NCBI GenBank assembly: GCA_003456055.1
Contig: DMPG01000093.1
Coordinates: 1-6,457, forward strand
Length of the DNA: 6,457 bases
Source: Bacteroidota bacterium
GTDB lineage: Bacteria > Bacteroidota > Ignavibacteria > UBA10030 > UBA8401
Direction: 5' to 3'
Shown here: piece after piece, positions 1 through 6,413 of the stretch
Position numbering within the stretch: position 1 is the stretch's first letter
How the letters are laid out: the number at the start of each line of letters is the position of its first letter
The notes under the pieces: model-generated
Databases searched by the model: none
What the model was told of the DNA's origin: nothing
Seen by the model: the letters and a program-made list of their open reading frames with translations, nothing else
Position numbers and translations under genes: made by a program

Positions 1-277
1 TCGTCCCGGAAAACACACGTCAGATTTTGTTGATAATATTCTTACAAAAATTACACTGCCCGGATCTATTTTTTTAGCGATCATTGCAATCTTGCCGACA
101 TTCATGATGAAATTTGGTATCACGCCAAGTTTTGCATCATTCTTTGGCGGAACAAGTTTGTTGATTTCGGTTGGTGTTGCATTAGATACTCTTCAGCAGA
201 TCGAATCACATTTGTTGATGCGCCATTATGATGGATTCATGAAGAGCGGCAAAATAAAAGGCCGCATCGGTCGATAA
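1..277 (+). CDS. secY: Protein translocase subunit SecY, C-terminal part (5' end outside window)
   Basis: This is the last 91 codons of SecY, the channel-forming subunit of the SecYEG translocon in the inner membrane, which passes unfolded proteins across or into the membrane. The frame is open from base 2 and begins RPGK, the conserved loop before the last two helices. A hydrophobic segment (LPGSIFLAIIAILP) follows, then a second one (FFGGTSLLISVGVALD), matching the penultimate and last transmembrane helices. The tail LMRHYDGFMKSGKIKGR is the typical basic cytosolic end in FCB and Gram-positive SecY proteins. The stop codon shares its last A with the map start (TAATG), so the two genes are probably translationally coupled. 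No adk gene lies between secY and map, unlike the order in many Firmicutes. Only the C-terminus is visible, but the identity is secure. Confidence 0.96.
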   Translation, partial: RPGKHTSDFVDNILTKITLPGSIFLAIIAILPTFMMKFGITPSFASFFGGTSLLISVGVALDTLQQIESHLLMRHYDGFMKSGKIKGRIGR

Positions 278-1044
278 TGACGGTAAGTATTAAATCACCG
301 GCGGAAATTGAGTTGATGCGTGAGAGTTGCCGGATTGTAAGTGATGTAATAAAACTTGTTGGGACGCAAATAAAACCAGGGGTCAGTACGGCGCAGTTGG
401 ATATGCTGGCAGAGGATTTTATCCGAAGCTGCAATGCAGAACCGGCGTTCAAAGGATATGGTTCAGATCCAAAAAATCTTTTTCCTGCAACTTTGTGTAT
501 ATCGATTGATAGTGAAGTTGTTCACGGAATACCGGGTAAAAGAATATTGCGGGATGGAGAAATAGTTTCCATAGATGTCGGCGCTAAGAAGAATGGTTTT
601 TTTGGAGATGGGGCTTTTACGTTTCCGGTTGGTGAAGTAAGTGAAGAGAAGAGACGGTTGTTGCGGGTGACGAAAGAATCTCTTGATCGTGCGGTTGATC
701 AAGCAAAAGAGGGAAATCGAATCGGAGATATTGCTTTTGCGGTTCAGTCGTATGTAGAGGCGGAAGGATTCTCAATTGTTCGAGATCTTGTTGGACATGC
801 GATTGGAAGAGAGCTACACGAAGATCCTCAAGTTCCTAATTACGGTAAAGCGGGTAAAGGAACGGTTCTTAAAGAGGGAATGACACTTGCAATTGAGCCG
901 ATGGTCAATGCAGGAACATTCAAAGTTGTAACTGCAGCAGATCGGTGGACAATAGTGACACACGACGGAAAACCGTCAGCACATTTTGAATACACTGTTG
1001 TGGTTCGTAAGAATAAAGCGGAAGTGTTAACAGTATACAATTAA
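277..1044 (+). CDS. map: Type I methionine aminopeptidase
   Basis: This cytosolic dimetal enzyme removes the initiator methionine from nascent proteins when the second residue is small. The 255-residue length fits the short bacterial type I family, with no N-terminal zinc or SH3 extension. The pita-bread fold's metal ligands are all present: D100 (SIDVG), D111 (FGDGA), H174 (GHAIG), E207 (IEPM) and E239 (FEYT). The substrate-contacting histidines H83 (VVHGIPG) and H181 (LHEDP) are also there. Two positions differ from the commonest motifs: GHAIG instead of GHGIG, and FEYT instead of FEHT; neither removes a metal ligand. The ATG overlaps the secY stop by one base and has no SD at usable spacing (an AAAAGG lies about 15 bases upstream), so translation probably relies on ribosomes finishing secY. 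The stop in turn overlaps the infA start. Confidence 0.97.
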   Translation: MTVSIKSPAEIELMRESCRIVSDVIKLVGTQIKPGVSTAQLDMLAEDFIRSCNAEPAFKGYGSDPKNLFPATLCISIDSEVVHGIPGKRILRDGEIVSIDVGAKKNGFFGDGAFTFPVGEVSEEKRRLLRVTKESLDRAVDQAKEGNRIGDIAFAVQSYVEAEGFSIVRDLVGHAIGRELHEDPQVPNYGKAGKGTVLKEGMTLAIEPMVNAGTFKVVTAADRWTIVTHDGKPSAHFEYTVVVRKNKAEVLTVYN

Positions 1045-1262
1045 TGGCAAAACAAGACGCAATAAAAATTGACGGGGTAATTTCGGATACGTTGCCAAAC
1101 GCATCGTTTCGGGTGAAGTTAGATAATGGACATGAGATTTTGGCACACATCTCCGGCAAAATGCGTATGCACTACATTAAAATTCTTGCTGGGGATAAGG
1201 TAACGGTTGAACTTTCACCGTATGATTTGACCAAAGGTAGAATTACGTATCGGTATAAATAA
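1044..1262 (+). CDS. infA: Translation initiation factor IF-1
   Basis: IF-1 binds the A site of the 30S subunit and helps IF-2 and IF-3 select the initiator tRNA. At 72 residues it has exactly the usual bacterial length. It is a single S1-type OB fold with the expected landmarks: an early [17 protein letters not shown] strand pair, then [18 protein letters not shown] with the basic patch that meets 16S rRNA, then [18 protein letters not shown]. The C-terminus TYRYK is normal. The start overlaps the map stop by one base (TAATG) and lacks a well-spaced SD, so re-initiation after map is the likely route. Its position between map and rpmJ is the standard one. Confidence 0.98.
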   Translation: MAKQDAIKIDGVISDTLPNASFRVKLDNGHEILAHISGKMRMHYIKILAGDKVTVELSPYDLTKGRITYRYK

Positions 1263-1279
1263 GAGTTAAAGGGACAATA

Positions 1280-1396
1280 ATGAAAGTTCGTGCATCGGTT
1301 AAGAAAATTTGTGAAAACTGCAAGATCATTCGCCGAAAAGGCAAAGTGATGGTAATTTGCAAGAAGAATCCAAAACACAAACAACGTCAAGGCTAA
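1280..1396 (+). CDS. rpmJ: 50S ribosomal protein L36 (bL36), zinc-binding form
   Basis: This 38-residue protein is the smallest of the large subunit and binds 23S rRNA. Read from ATG 1280 it begins [14 protein letters not shown] and ends [11 protein letters not shown]11, C14, C27 and H33 form the zinc ribbon, so this is the C+ (zinc-dependent) type. An AAAGGGA SD at 1268-1274 sits 5 bases before the start. It lies between infA and rpsM as in most bacteria and is too short for many automatic ORF cut-offs. Length and motif match the family fully. Confidence 0.97.
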   Translation: MKVRASVKKICENCKIIRRKGKVMVICKKNPKHKQRQG

Positions 1397-1414
1397 AAAT
1401 TAGGAGAGTATTCA

Positions 1415-1798
1415 GTGGCTCGTATCGCTGGCGTCGATTTACCAAAAAATAAACGTACCGTAATCGGTTTAACATATATCTTCGGTATCGGAGATTCAAT
1501 TTCTCGTGAAATTCTTGCGAAAGCAGGGGTGGATGAGAATAAAAAAATTGGATCCTTGACCGATGAAGAAGTAAACAAGATTCGTACGATCATACAAACA
1601 GATTACAAAACAGAAGGAGCACTGCGCTCTGAGAACCAGATGAACATCAAACGATTGATGGACATCGGAGCTTACCGCGGACTTCGTCATCGTAAGGGCT
1701 TACCTGTCCGGGGACAGCGCACGCGGACAAATTCCCGAACCCGTAAAGGTAAACGCAAGACCGTAGCAGGAAAGAAAAAAGCGATCGCTAAAAAGTAA
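1415..1798 (+). CDS. rpsM: 30S ribosomal protein S13 (uS13)
   Basis: S13 sits in the head of the small subunit, contacts the P-site tRNA and forms bridges to the large subunit. The protein is 127 residues, slightly longer than the E. coli version (118) because of a lysine-rich end. Visible landmarks are [10 protein letters not shown] at the N-terminus, the helix-two-turn-helix [14 protein letters not shown], the [21 protein letters not shown] segment and [15 protein letters not shown]. The basic tail (GKKKAIAKK) is the part that reaches tRNA in known structures. The start is GTG, chosen because MARIAG is the universal beginning and AGGAGA (1402-1407) lies 7 bases upstream. Only 18 bases separate it from rpmJ, so there is no room for the S4-binding pseudoknot leader that precedes rpsM in E. 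coli. Confidence 0.98.
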   Translation: MARIAGVDLPKNKRTVIGLTYIFGIGDSISREILAKAGVDENKKIGSLTDEEVNKIRTIIQTDYKTEGALRSENQMNIKRLMDIGAYRGLRHRKGLPVRGQRTRTNSRTRKGKRKTVAGKKKAIAKK

Positions 1799-1822
1799 AT
1801 AGTCTGAAAGGATAGGAACACT

Positions 1823-2227
1823 GTGGCTAAACAGCAATCAGCACCAACAGTTGCAACAAAAAAGAAAAAGAAAATTCACGTTGACGTGAACGGTAAGGTT
1901 TATGTAAAGGCGACATTTAACAATGTCATCGTTACGATAACGGATACCTACGGCAATACAATCTCTTGGTCGTCTGCGGGAAAGAATGCATTCAAAGGTT
2001 CTCGCAAAAACACCCCTTTTGCCGCTCAAGTATCTGCTGAAGCTGCTGCGAAAGAAGCATATGATCTCGGGCTTCGTAAAGTTGAAGTGTTCGTTAAAGG
2101 TCCGGGTTCAGGACGTGAAGCAGCGATTCGTTCATTGCAAACGGCTGGTTTGGAAGTTTCTATCATTCGTGATATGACTCCGATTCCACATAATGGATGC
2201 CGTCCGCCAAAACGTCGAAGAGTGTAA
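1823..2227 (+). CDS. rpsK: 30S ribosomal protein S11 (uS11)
   Basis: S11 is on the platform of the small subunit, where it packs against 16S rRNA near the E site with S6/S18 and S7. The 134-residue protein has a lysine-rich N-terminus (KKKKK at 13-17), then the conserved core: [54 protein letters not shown] (87-99) and the C-terminal [18 protein letters not shown]. The N-G in PIPHNGC corresponds to the asparagine known to form isoaspartate in E. coli S11. The start is GTG; the alternatives would cut the normal MAK beginning. AGGA at 1814-1817 and AAGGAT at 1808-1813 are candidate SD sequences. Gaps to its neighbours are 24 and 27 bases. Confidence 0.98.
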   Translation: MAKQQSAPTVATKKKKKIHVDVNGKVYVKATFNNVIVTITDTYGNTISWSSAGKNAFKGSRKNTPFAAQVSAEAAAKEAYDLGLRKVEVFVKGPGSGREAAIRSLQTAGLEVSIIRDMTPIPHNGCRPPKRRRV

Positions 2228-2254
2228 TTTTAAATAATAGGAAGTTAAAACAGA

Positions 2255-2866
2255 ATGGCACGTAATACCGGTTCAATTGTAAAACAGTCCCGAAAGTTGG
2301 GAATTGCGCTCAGCTCAAAAGCAAATAAATTCATGGAACGCCGACCGTACGGTCCCGGCCAGCATGGAAAAGGAAAACGTATTAAAGTTTCTGAATACGG
2401 TTTGCAATTAAAAGAAAAACAGAAGATGAAATTTATCTATGGAGTTCTTGAGCGTCAATTTTGGAACTACTTTGTAAAAGCAACTCATATGAAAGGCAAG
2501 ACGGGTGACAATCTTATAAAATTGCTCGAACTCCGTCTTGACAATGTTGTCTATCGTATGGGATTCGCTCCGACACGGCGCAGTGCGCGTCAATTGGTCA
2601 CTCACGGTCATTTTCGCATTAACAACGAGAAAGTGAATATTCCTTCATTTCAATTGAAATCCGGTGATGTTATCGCTGTTCGTGAAAAAAGCCGTCAGCT
2701 TGATATCATTCACAACGCAATGAAACGTGTGAAGGATGCTTCTGTCTACACATGGGTAAGTTTGGACAAAGCAGCAATGGCAGGAACATTCCTGCGAGTT
2801 CCGGAACGTGAAGAGATTCCGATGCTTGCAAATGAACAGCTCGTTGTTGAGTTGTATTCGAAATAA
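2255..2866 (+). CDS. rpsD: 30S ribosomal protein S4 (uS4), zinc-free form
   Basis: S4 is a primary 16S rRNA-binding protein that starts 30S assembly and lines the mRNA entry site. In E. coli it also represses its own operon. At 203 residues it has full length. The N-terminal domain (about 1-92) carries RRPYGPGQHGKG (29-40), and the S4 RNA-binding domain (about 93-155) carries LELRLDNVVYRMGFAPTRRSARQ and GHFRINNEKVNIPS. There is no cysteine anywhere, so it is the C- form lacking the N-terminal zinc site seen in Thermus S4. The ending VVELYSK is typical of Bacteroidota/Chlorobi relatives. AGGAAG (2239-2244) lies 10 bases before the ATG. It sits between rpsK and rpoA as expected. Confidence 0.98.
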   Translation: MARNTGSIVKQSRKLGIALSSKANKFMERRPYGPGQHGKGKRIKVSEYGLQLKEKQKMKFIYGVLERQFWNYFVKATHMKGKTGDNLIKLLELRLDNVVYRMGFAPTRRSARQLVTHGHFRINNEKVNIPSFQLKSGDVIAVREKSRQLDIIHNAMKRVKDASVYTWVSLDKAAMAGTFLRVPEREEIPMLANEQLVVELYSK

Positions 2867-2905
2867 TTTAATTGAACTTTTTCTTTACTTGGTGAGAACC
2901 GAACT

Positions 2906-3892
2906 ATGAGTAATACACAATTTCAAATGCCGGAAAATGTTCTTCTGGAAGAATCTTCCAGTACAGAAACGTTTGGCAGATTCATCGTTCAACCCTTGGA
3001 AAAAGGATACGGAGTAACGATCGGCAATGCTTTGCGTCGTGTACTTCTTTCTTCACTTCCCGGGTATGCAATCACTGCAATTCGTATTGATGGCGTCGTG
3101 CACGAATTTACTGCGATTCCTGGAATTGTTGAGGATGTTTCCGATATGATCTTAAACCTTAAACAAGTGCGATTGAAGGCGACCAATAAAAAGGTTGGCA
3201 AAGTGACCGTGCAGTTGAAAGGTCAAGGGAAATTCCTGGCAGGGGATATCCAAAAAGCAAGTCCGGAAGTTGAAATCCTCAATCCGGAGCTTCAAATTGC
3301 CACGTTGAATAAAGATGCGAATTTCGAAATAGAGTTTCGTATTGGACGCGGCAAAGGATATGTAACCGCCGAAGAAAATAAAATGCCGGATCAACCTGTC
3401 GGAATGATCACCATCGATTCAATATTTACTCCGATTGTCAATGTCCGTTACACCATTGAATCCACGCGCGTAGGTCAGCAAACCGACTATGAAAAATTAG
3501 TGTTGGAAGTTGAAACCGATGGTTCGATCGTGCCGAAAGATGCTGTAGCTTATGCCGGTAAAGTATTGCGCGATCACATTCAATTCTTTATCAACTTTGA
3601 TGCTACTCAAGAAACGGAAAAGGAAGACAACGAACGCGATGAAGAGATCTCACGCATTCGAAAAATTTTGATCACGCCGGTTGATGAACTTGAGCTTTCA
3701 GTCCGTTCGCATAACTGTTTGCGGGCTGCGGATATCACTACACTGGGTGATCTTGTCCGCAAGGATGAAGCTGAACTCTTAAAGTTCCGGAACTTTGGCA
3801 GAAAATCACTTGCTGAATTATCGGCAATCGTTGAAGTAAACAATCTCACATTCGGTATGGATGTAGATAAATATTTGAAAGATAGCGACTAA
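2906..3892 (+). CDS. rpoA: DNA-directed RNA polymerase subunit alpha
   Basis: Alpha dimerises to nucleate core RNA polymerase assembly and uses its C-terminal domain to touch UP elements and activators. The 328-residue length is normal. The N-terminal assembly domain (about 1-235) shows PLEKGYGVTIGNALRRVLLSS (30-50, with R44/R45) and a VHEFTAIPGIVEDV segment. A charged flexible linker (about 236-250, ETEKEDNERDEE) leads to the C-terminal domain (about 255-322), with LSVRSHNCLRAADI and FRNFGRKSLAEL. R267 and N270 correspond to the DNA-contacting R265 and N268 of E. coli, so UP-element recognition is probably kept. GGTGAG at 2891-2896 lies 9 bases before the ATG. The 39-base gap upstream is the longest in the ribosomal part, but I see no convincing promoter in it. 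Confidence 0.98.
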   Translation: MSNTQFQMPENVLLEESSSTETFGRFIVQPLEKGYGVTIGNALRRVLLSSLPGYAITAIRIDGVVHEFTAIPGIVEDVSDMILNLKQVRLKATNKKVGKVTVQLKGQGKFLAGDIQKASPEVEILNPELQIATLNKDANFEIEFRIGRGKGYVTAEENKMPDQPVGMITIDSIFTPIVNVRYTIESTRVGQQTDYEKLVLEVETDGSIVPKDAVAYAGKVLRDHIQFFINFDATQETEKEDNERDEEISRIRKILITPVDELELSVRSHNCLRAADITTLGDLVRKDEAELLKFRNFGRKSLAELSAIVEVNNLTFGMDVDKYLKDSD

Positions 3893-3906
3893 AAGGAAAT
3901 AGTGTA

Positions 3907-4425
3907 ATGATACATGGACGAGCAGGTAGAAAATTACAACGTACGGCAAGTCATCGCAAAGCTTTGTTGAACTCGCTTTCAACATCATTGCTTCGACACA
4001 AAAGAATTCAAACGACCTTGGCAAAGGCAAAAGAGACACGGATGTTCGTTGAGAAATTGATCACACGGGCAAAAAATGCTGTTTCAAAAGAGGTTGAAGG
4101 CGGACCGAAGAATATTCATGCTCGCCGTGAGGTCGCACGTCATATCAATGATAAAGAAGTGGTTCAAATGTTGTTCAATGAGATCGCACCAAAAGTGGCA
4201 ACCCGCCCCGGCGGTTACACTCGTGTGATAAAACTTGGTCAACGTTTAGGAGATGGCGCTCATGTTGCCATGATTGAACTCGTTGATTTTGCATTGAATG
4301 CCGAAACTGTTGAAACACCGGTTAAGAAGAAACAAGATCGTCGCACGCGTATAAATCAAAAGAAAAAGGCAAAGCCTGAATCGGCGACGGAAAAAGTTGA
4401 AACAACTTCCGCAGAAACAAAGTAA
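3907..4425 (+). CDS. rplQ: 50S ribosomal protein L17 (bL17) with charged C-terminal extension
   Basis: L17 lies near the exit of the large-subunit peptide tunnel. The core (about 1-131) is clear: MIHGRAGRKLQRTASHRKAL, the LLRHKRIQTTLAKAKE helix, GGYTRVIKLGQRLGDGA (102-118) and MIELVDFAL. The protein is 172 residues, against 127 in E. coli. The extra 40 or so residues (132-172) form a low-complexity tail, first Lys/Arg-rich (VKKKQDRRTR, NQKKKAKP) and then Glu/Thr/Ser-rich (ATEKVETTSAETK). Such tails are known in L17 of Bacteroidota and relatives, so this is a lineage trait rather than a fusion. AAGGAA (3893-3898) is 8 bases upstream of the ATG. It is the last ribosomal gene in the run, and a hairpin begins 7 bases after its stop. 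Confidence 0.97.
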   Translation: MIHGRAGRKLQRTASHRKALLNSLSTSLLRHKRIQTTLAKAKETRMFVEKLITRAKNAVSKEVEGGPKNIHARREVARHINDKEVVQMLFNEIAPKVATRPGGYTRVIKLGQRLGDGAHVAMIELVDFALNAETVETPVKKKQDRRTRINQKKKAKPESATEKVETTSAETK

Positions 4426-4431
4426 TTGACG

Positions 4432-4453
4432 AAGGATAGCAGATGCTATCCTT
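4432..4453 (+). terminator. Hairpin after rplQ, probable weak terminator or attenuator
   Basis: AAGGATAGC (4432-4440) pairs perfectly with GCTATCCTT (4445-4453) around a 4-base AGAT loop, giving a 9-bp stem that starts 7 bases after the rplQ stop. The position suggests the end of the ribosomal operon. The U-tract is poor: after the stem the + strand continues TGCCATTCATTGTG, so any intrinsic termination may be partial. Alternatives are an mRNA 3'-end stabiliser or processing site. The hairpin also argues that engB is not translated from the in-frame TTG at 4426. Confidence 0.55.
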
Positions 4454-4491
4454 TGCCATTCATTGTGAATTATCAATTGTGTGTGTGGAGT

Positions 4492-5124
4492 ATGAAAATT
4501 TCTACTGTTGATTTTGTTGTTGGCGTTGCAAACTTAAAACAACTTCCTAAGACCAATCTTCCTGAAATTATTTTTATCGGACGTTCGAACGTTGGAAAAT
4601 CGTCCCTGCTGAACAAGCTCTGCAATCGGAAGAATATTGCACGGGTCAGTGCTACTCCCGGAAAAACACGGGAACTCAATTATTATCTCATCAATAAAGA
4701 ACTTTATTTTGTTGATCTGCCTGGATATGGTTACGCCAAAGTCGCCGAACATGTGAAGGCAGGCTGGACGCAGATGATCGAAGAATTCTTTCATACTCGC
4801 CGACAGATTGCATTAGCAGTCCAAATTGTTGATGCGCGATTAGGACCAACCGAGCTCGACAATACAATGATGGGTTGGCTGGATTTTTATAAAGTTCCAT
4901 TCTTGCTAATCCTTACGAAAGCTGATAAACTGCCAAAAAATAAATTGGTCATGCAAATAAGCACTATCAGTGCTCAGTTGAGCAAGCATAAACATCTTGT
5001 CGGTATTCAGCCGTTCTCAGCGGTTACCGGTGATGGACGAATAGAATTATTGAAAACAATCGATCGACAAATTGAAGATAAGGAACATCCTTCTTCAAAA
5101 CTAGTTACATCCGCAGTAGCGTAA
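4492..5124 (+). CDS. engB: Ribosome biogenesis GTP-binding protein EngB (YsxC/YihA)
   Basis: EngB is a small TRAFAC-class GTPase that binds pre-50S particles and is needed for late large-subunit assembly in many bacteria. From ATG 4492 it is 210 residues, the usual size. All G motifs are visible: G1 GRSNVGKS (30-37), the G2 threonine in TPGKTR (55-60), G3 DLPG (75-78) followed by the family signature GYGYAKV, G4 TKAD (142-145) and G5 SAVTG (176-180). The frame is open upstream to a TTG at 4426. ATG 4492 is preferred because MKISTVDFVV matches the normal EngB N-terminus, whereas the upstream residues do not and would be encoded across the hairpin. A GGAG lies only 1 base before this ATG, closer than optimal, so the start is likely but not certain. 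Lying after rplQ, it links ribosome assembly with ribosomal protein synthesis. Confidence 0.95.
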   Translation: MKISTVDFVVGVANLKQLPKTNLPEIIFIGRSNVGKSSLLNKLCNRKNIARVSATPGKTRELNYYLINKELYFVDLPGYGYAKVAEHVKAGWTQMIEEFFHTRRQIALAVQIVDARLGPTELDNTMMGWLDFYKVPFLLILTKADKLPKNKLVMQISTISAQLSKHKHLVGIQPFSAVTGDGRIELLKTIDRQIEDKEHPSSKLVTSAVA

Positions 5125-5200
5125 CACGATACGCCAAGTACTGCACCGTACACCCCACGCGGTTTTCTCTATACGATACTTTTTATAAGGACCACTCATT

Positions 5201-6337
5201 ATGAAAAAACGACTCTTTACACCAGGACCAACCCCGATTCCCGAAACGATTATGCTGAAAATGGCTGAACCCATTGTTCATCACCGGAATCCGGAATTCA
5301 ACGAAATTCTTACACGCGTTAATCAAAATTTGAAATACCTTTTCCAAACAGAACAACCGGTGTTGACCTTAACCTGTTCCGGAACCGGCGGAGTTGAATC
5401 AACATTTGTCAGTTTATTCTCTCCCGGTGATAAAATAATTGCGTCGAACGGCGGCAAGTTTGGTGAACGCTGGGTGAAGATGCCAAAAGTGTTTGGATTA
5501 AATGTTGTTGAGATAAAAGTTGAATGGGGAAAAGCTCCAACCGAAGAACAAATTCTAACGGCGTTAAAAGCAAATCCCGATACAAAAGCTGTTTATCTAA
5601 CACACAGTGAAACATCAACCGGTGCTGCAACTGACGTTAAAACACTCTCGAAATTGATCCGCGAAAATTCCAATGCACTTATATGTGTTGATGGAATTAC
5701 AGCGGTTGGCGCGCATGAAATGCGATTTGACGAGTGGGGAATCGATGTCTGTGTCACCGGTTCGCAAAAGGGATTAATGATCCCGCCGGGTCTTGCATTT
5801 GTTGCACTCAGTAAACGTGCAATCGAAGCGATTGAGACATCAAAATTGCCCCGGTTCTATCTCGATCTGAAGAAGGCACTGAAATCATACGCTGATAATG
5901 ATACACCTTGGACACCTGCAATTTCACTTATTATTGGAGTTGATCTGGCATTACAAAAAATTCGTGAAGAAGGAATTGAGAATGTATGGGCACGCCACAA
6001 ACGTTTAGCAAATGCGATTAGAGCAGGTGTTGTTGGAGCAGGACTAAAATTATTCTCTGAGTTCCCCTCGTTTGCAGTAACACCTGTGTGGGTTCCGGAG
6101 GGAGTAGAATGGAAACAATTCAATAAGATCCTAAAAGGAAAATATGGAATTACCATTGCCGGCGGCCAAGATGATTTTACCGGAAAGATCTTCCGCATTT
6201 CACATCTTGGGTATTACGATGAACTTGATATGATCACGATGATCGGTGCGTTGGAAATGACGTTGAAAGAATGCGGTCACAAATTTGAAATAGGGTCCGG
6301 TGTTACAGCAACATTAAATGCGTTAACTGCAAAATAA
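5201..6337 (+). CDS. Class V PLP-dependent aminotransferase, alanine/serine-glyoxylate (serine-pyruvate) type
   Basis: This is a fold-type I PLP enzyme of the alanine-glyoxylate/serine-pyruvate aminotransferase group, 378 residues and cytosolic (no signal peptide). The N-terminus FTPGPTPIPETIMLKMAEP and HHRNPEF (27-33) is the family hallmark. CSGTGGVEST (59-68) is the phosphate-binding loop, THSETSTG (134-141) stacks near the cofactor, D164 in VDGITAVGAHE contacts the pyridine nitrogen, and K190 in TGSQKGLMIPPG is the Schiff-base lysine. R332 in FRISHLG is the expected substrate-carboxylate arginine. AAGGA (5187-5191) lies 9 bases before the ATG, and 76 bases separate it from engB, so it may have its own promoter. 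The next gene looks like serA, which suggests a role in serine synthesis, possibly transaminating 3-phosphohydroxypyruvate. Substrate choice cannot be read from sequence; serine-glyoxylate or alanine-glyoxylate activity remains possible. Family 0.95, role about 0.5. Confidence 0.93.
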   Translation: MKKRLFTPGPTPIPETIMLKMAEPIVHHRNPEFNEILTRVNQNLKYLFQTEQPVLTLTCSGTGGVESTFVSLFSPGDKIIASNGGKFGERWVKMPKVFGLNVVEIKVEWGKAPTEEQILTALKANPDTKAVYLTHSETSTGAATDVKTLSKLIRENSNALICVDGITAVGAHEMRFDEWGIDVCVTGSQKGLMIPPGLAFVALSKRAIEAIETSKLPRFYLDLKKALKSYADNDTPWTPAISLIIGVDLALQKIREEGIENVWARHKRLANAIRAGVVGAGLKLFSEFPSFAVTPVWVPEGVEWKQFNKILKGKYGITIAGGQDDFTGKIFRISHLGYYDELDMITMIGALEMTLKECGHKFEIGSGVTATLNALTAK

Positions 6338-6367
6338 ATACTTGTTCTTTTAATTCTCATTTTTTCA

Positions 6368-6393
6368 ATTCCCCGTCCTTTGCGTCGGGGAAT
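6368..6393 (+). terminator. GC-rich hairpin between aminotransferase and probable serA
   Basis: ATTCCCCG (6368-6375) pairs with CGGGGAAT (6386-6393), an 8-bp perfect stem with a 10-base loop, starting 30 bases after the aminotransferase stop. The following + strand bases CTATTTATA are only moderately U-rich. A strong T-run (6359-6365) lies before the stem instead of after it. The minus-strand reading is followed by an A-rich stretch, so it is not a terminator in that direction. It may terminate part of the transcripts or act as a leader or processing hairpin ahead of the next gene. Confidence 0.5.
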
Positions 6394-6413
6394 CTATTTA
6401 TAGAGAGACTCAT

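Noticed and set aside
2867..2905. Possible promoter before rpoA (TTGAAC at about 2873-2878)
   Set aside because: No -10-like hexamer lies at suitable spacing before the rpoA start, and the gap is short enough for simple operon read-through.
3818..4039. Minus-strand open frame spanning the rpoA-rplQ junction with hydrophobic stretches
   Set aside because: It overlaps conserved coding sequence on both sides. The hydrophobic look is what reverse reading of Lys/Asn/Glu-rich codons gives.
4426..4491. Extended EngB start at TTG 4426 giving 232 residues
   Set aside because: The extra residues do not match the family N-terminus, the first codons encode a perfect hairpin, and MKISTVDFVV from ATG 4492 gives the normal 210-residue protein.
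5125..5200. Promoter for the aminotransferase (TATACG at 5170-5175 with CGTACA at 5147-5152), and a 7-bp direct repeat ACGATAC (5126-5132, 5173-5179)
   Set aside because: The -35 match is weak and a 7-base repeat is easily due to chance. A promoter is plausible in this 76-base gap but cannot be placed with confidence.
5857..6198. 113-residue open frame on the minus strand inside the aminotransferase gene
   Set aside because: It lies fully within a well-supported gene, has no recognisable family features or upstream SD context, and is best seen as a shadow frame.
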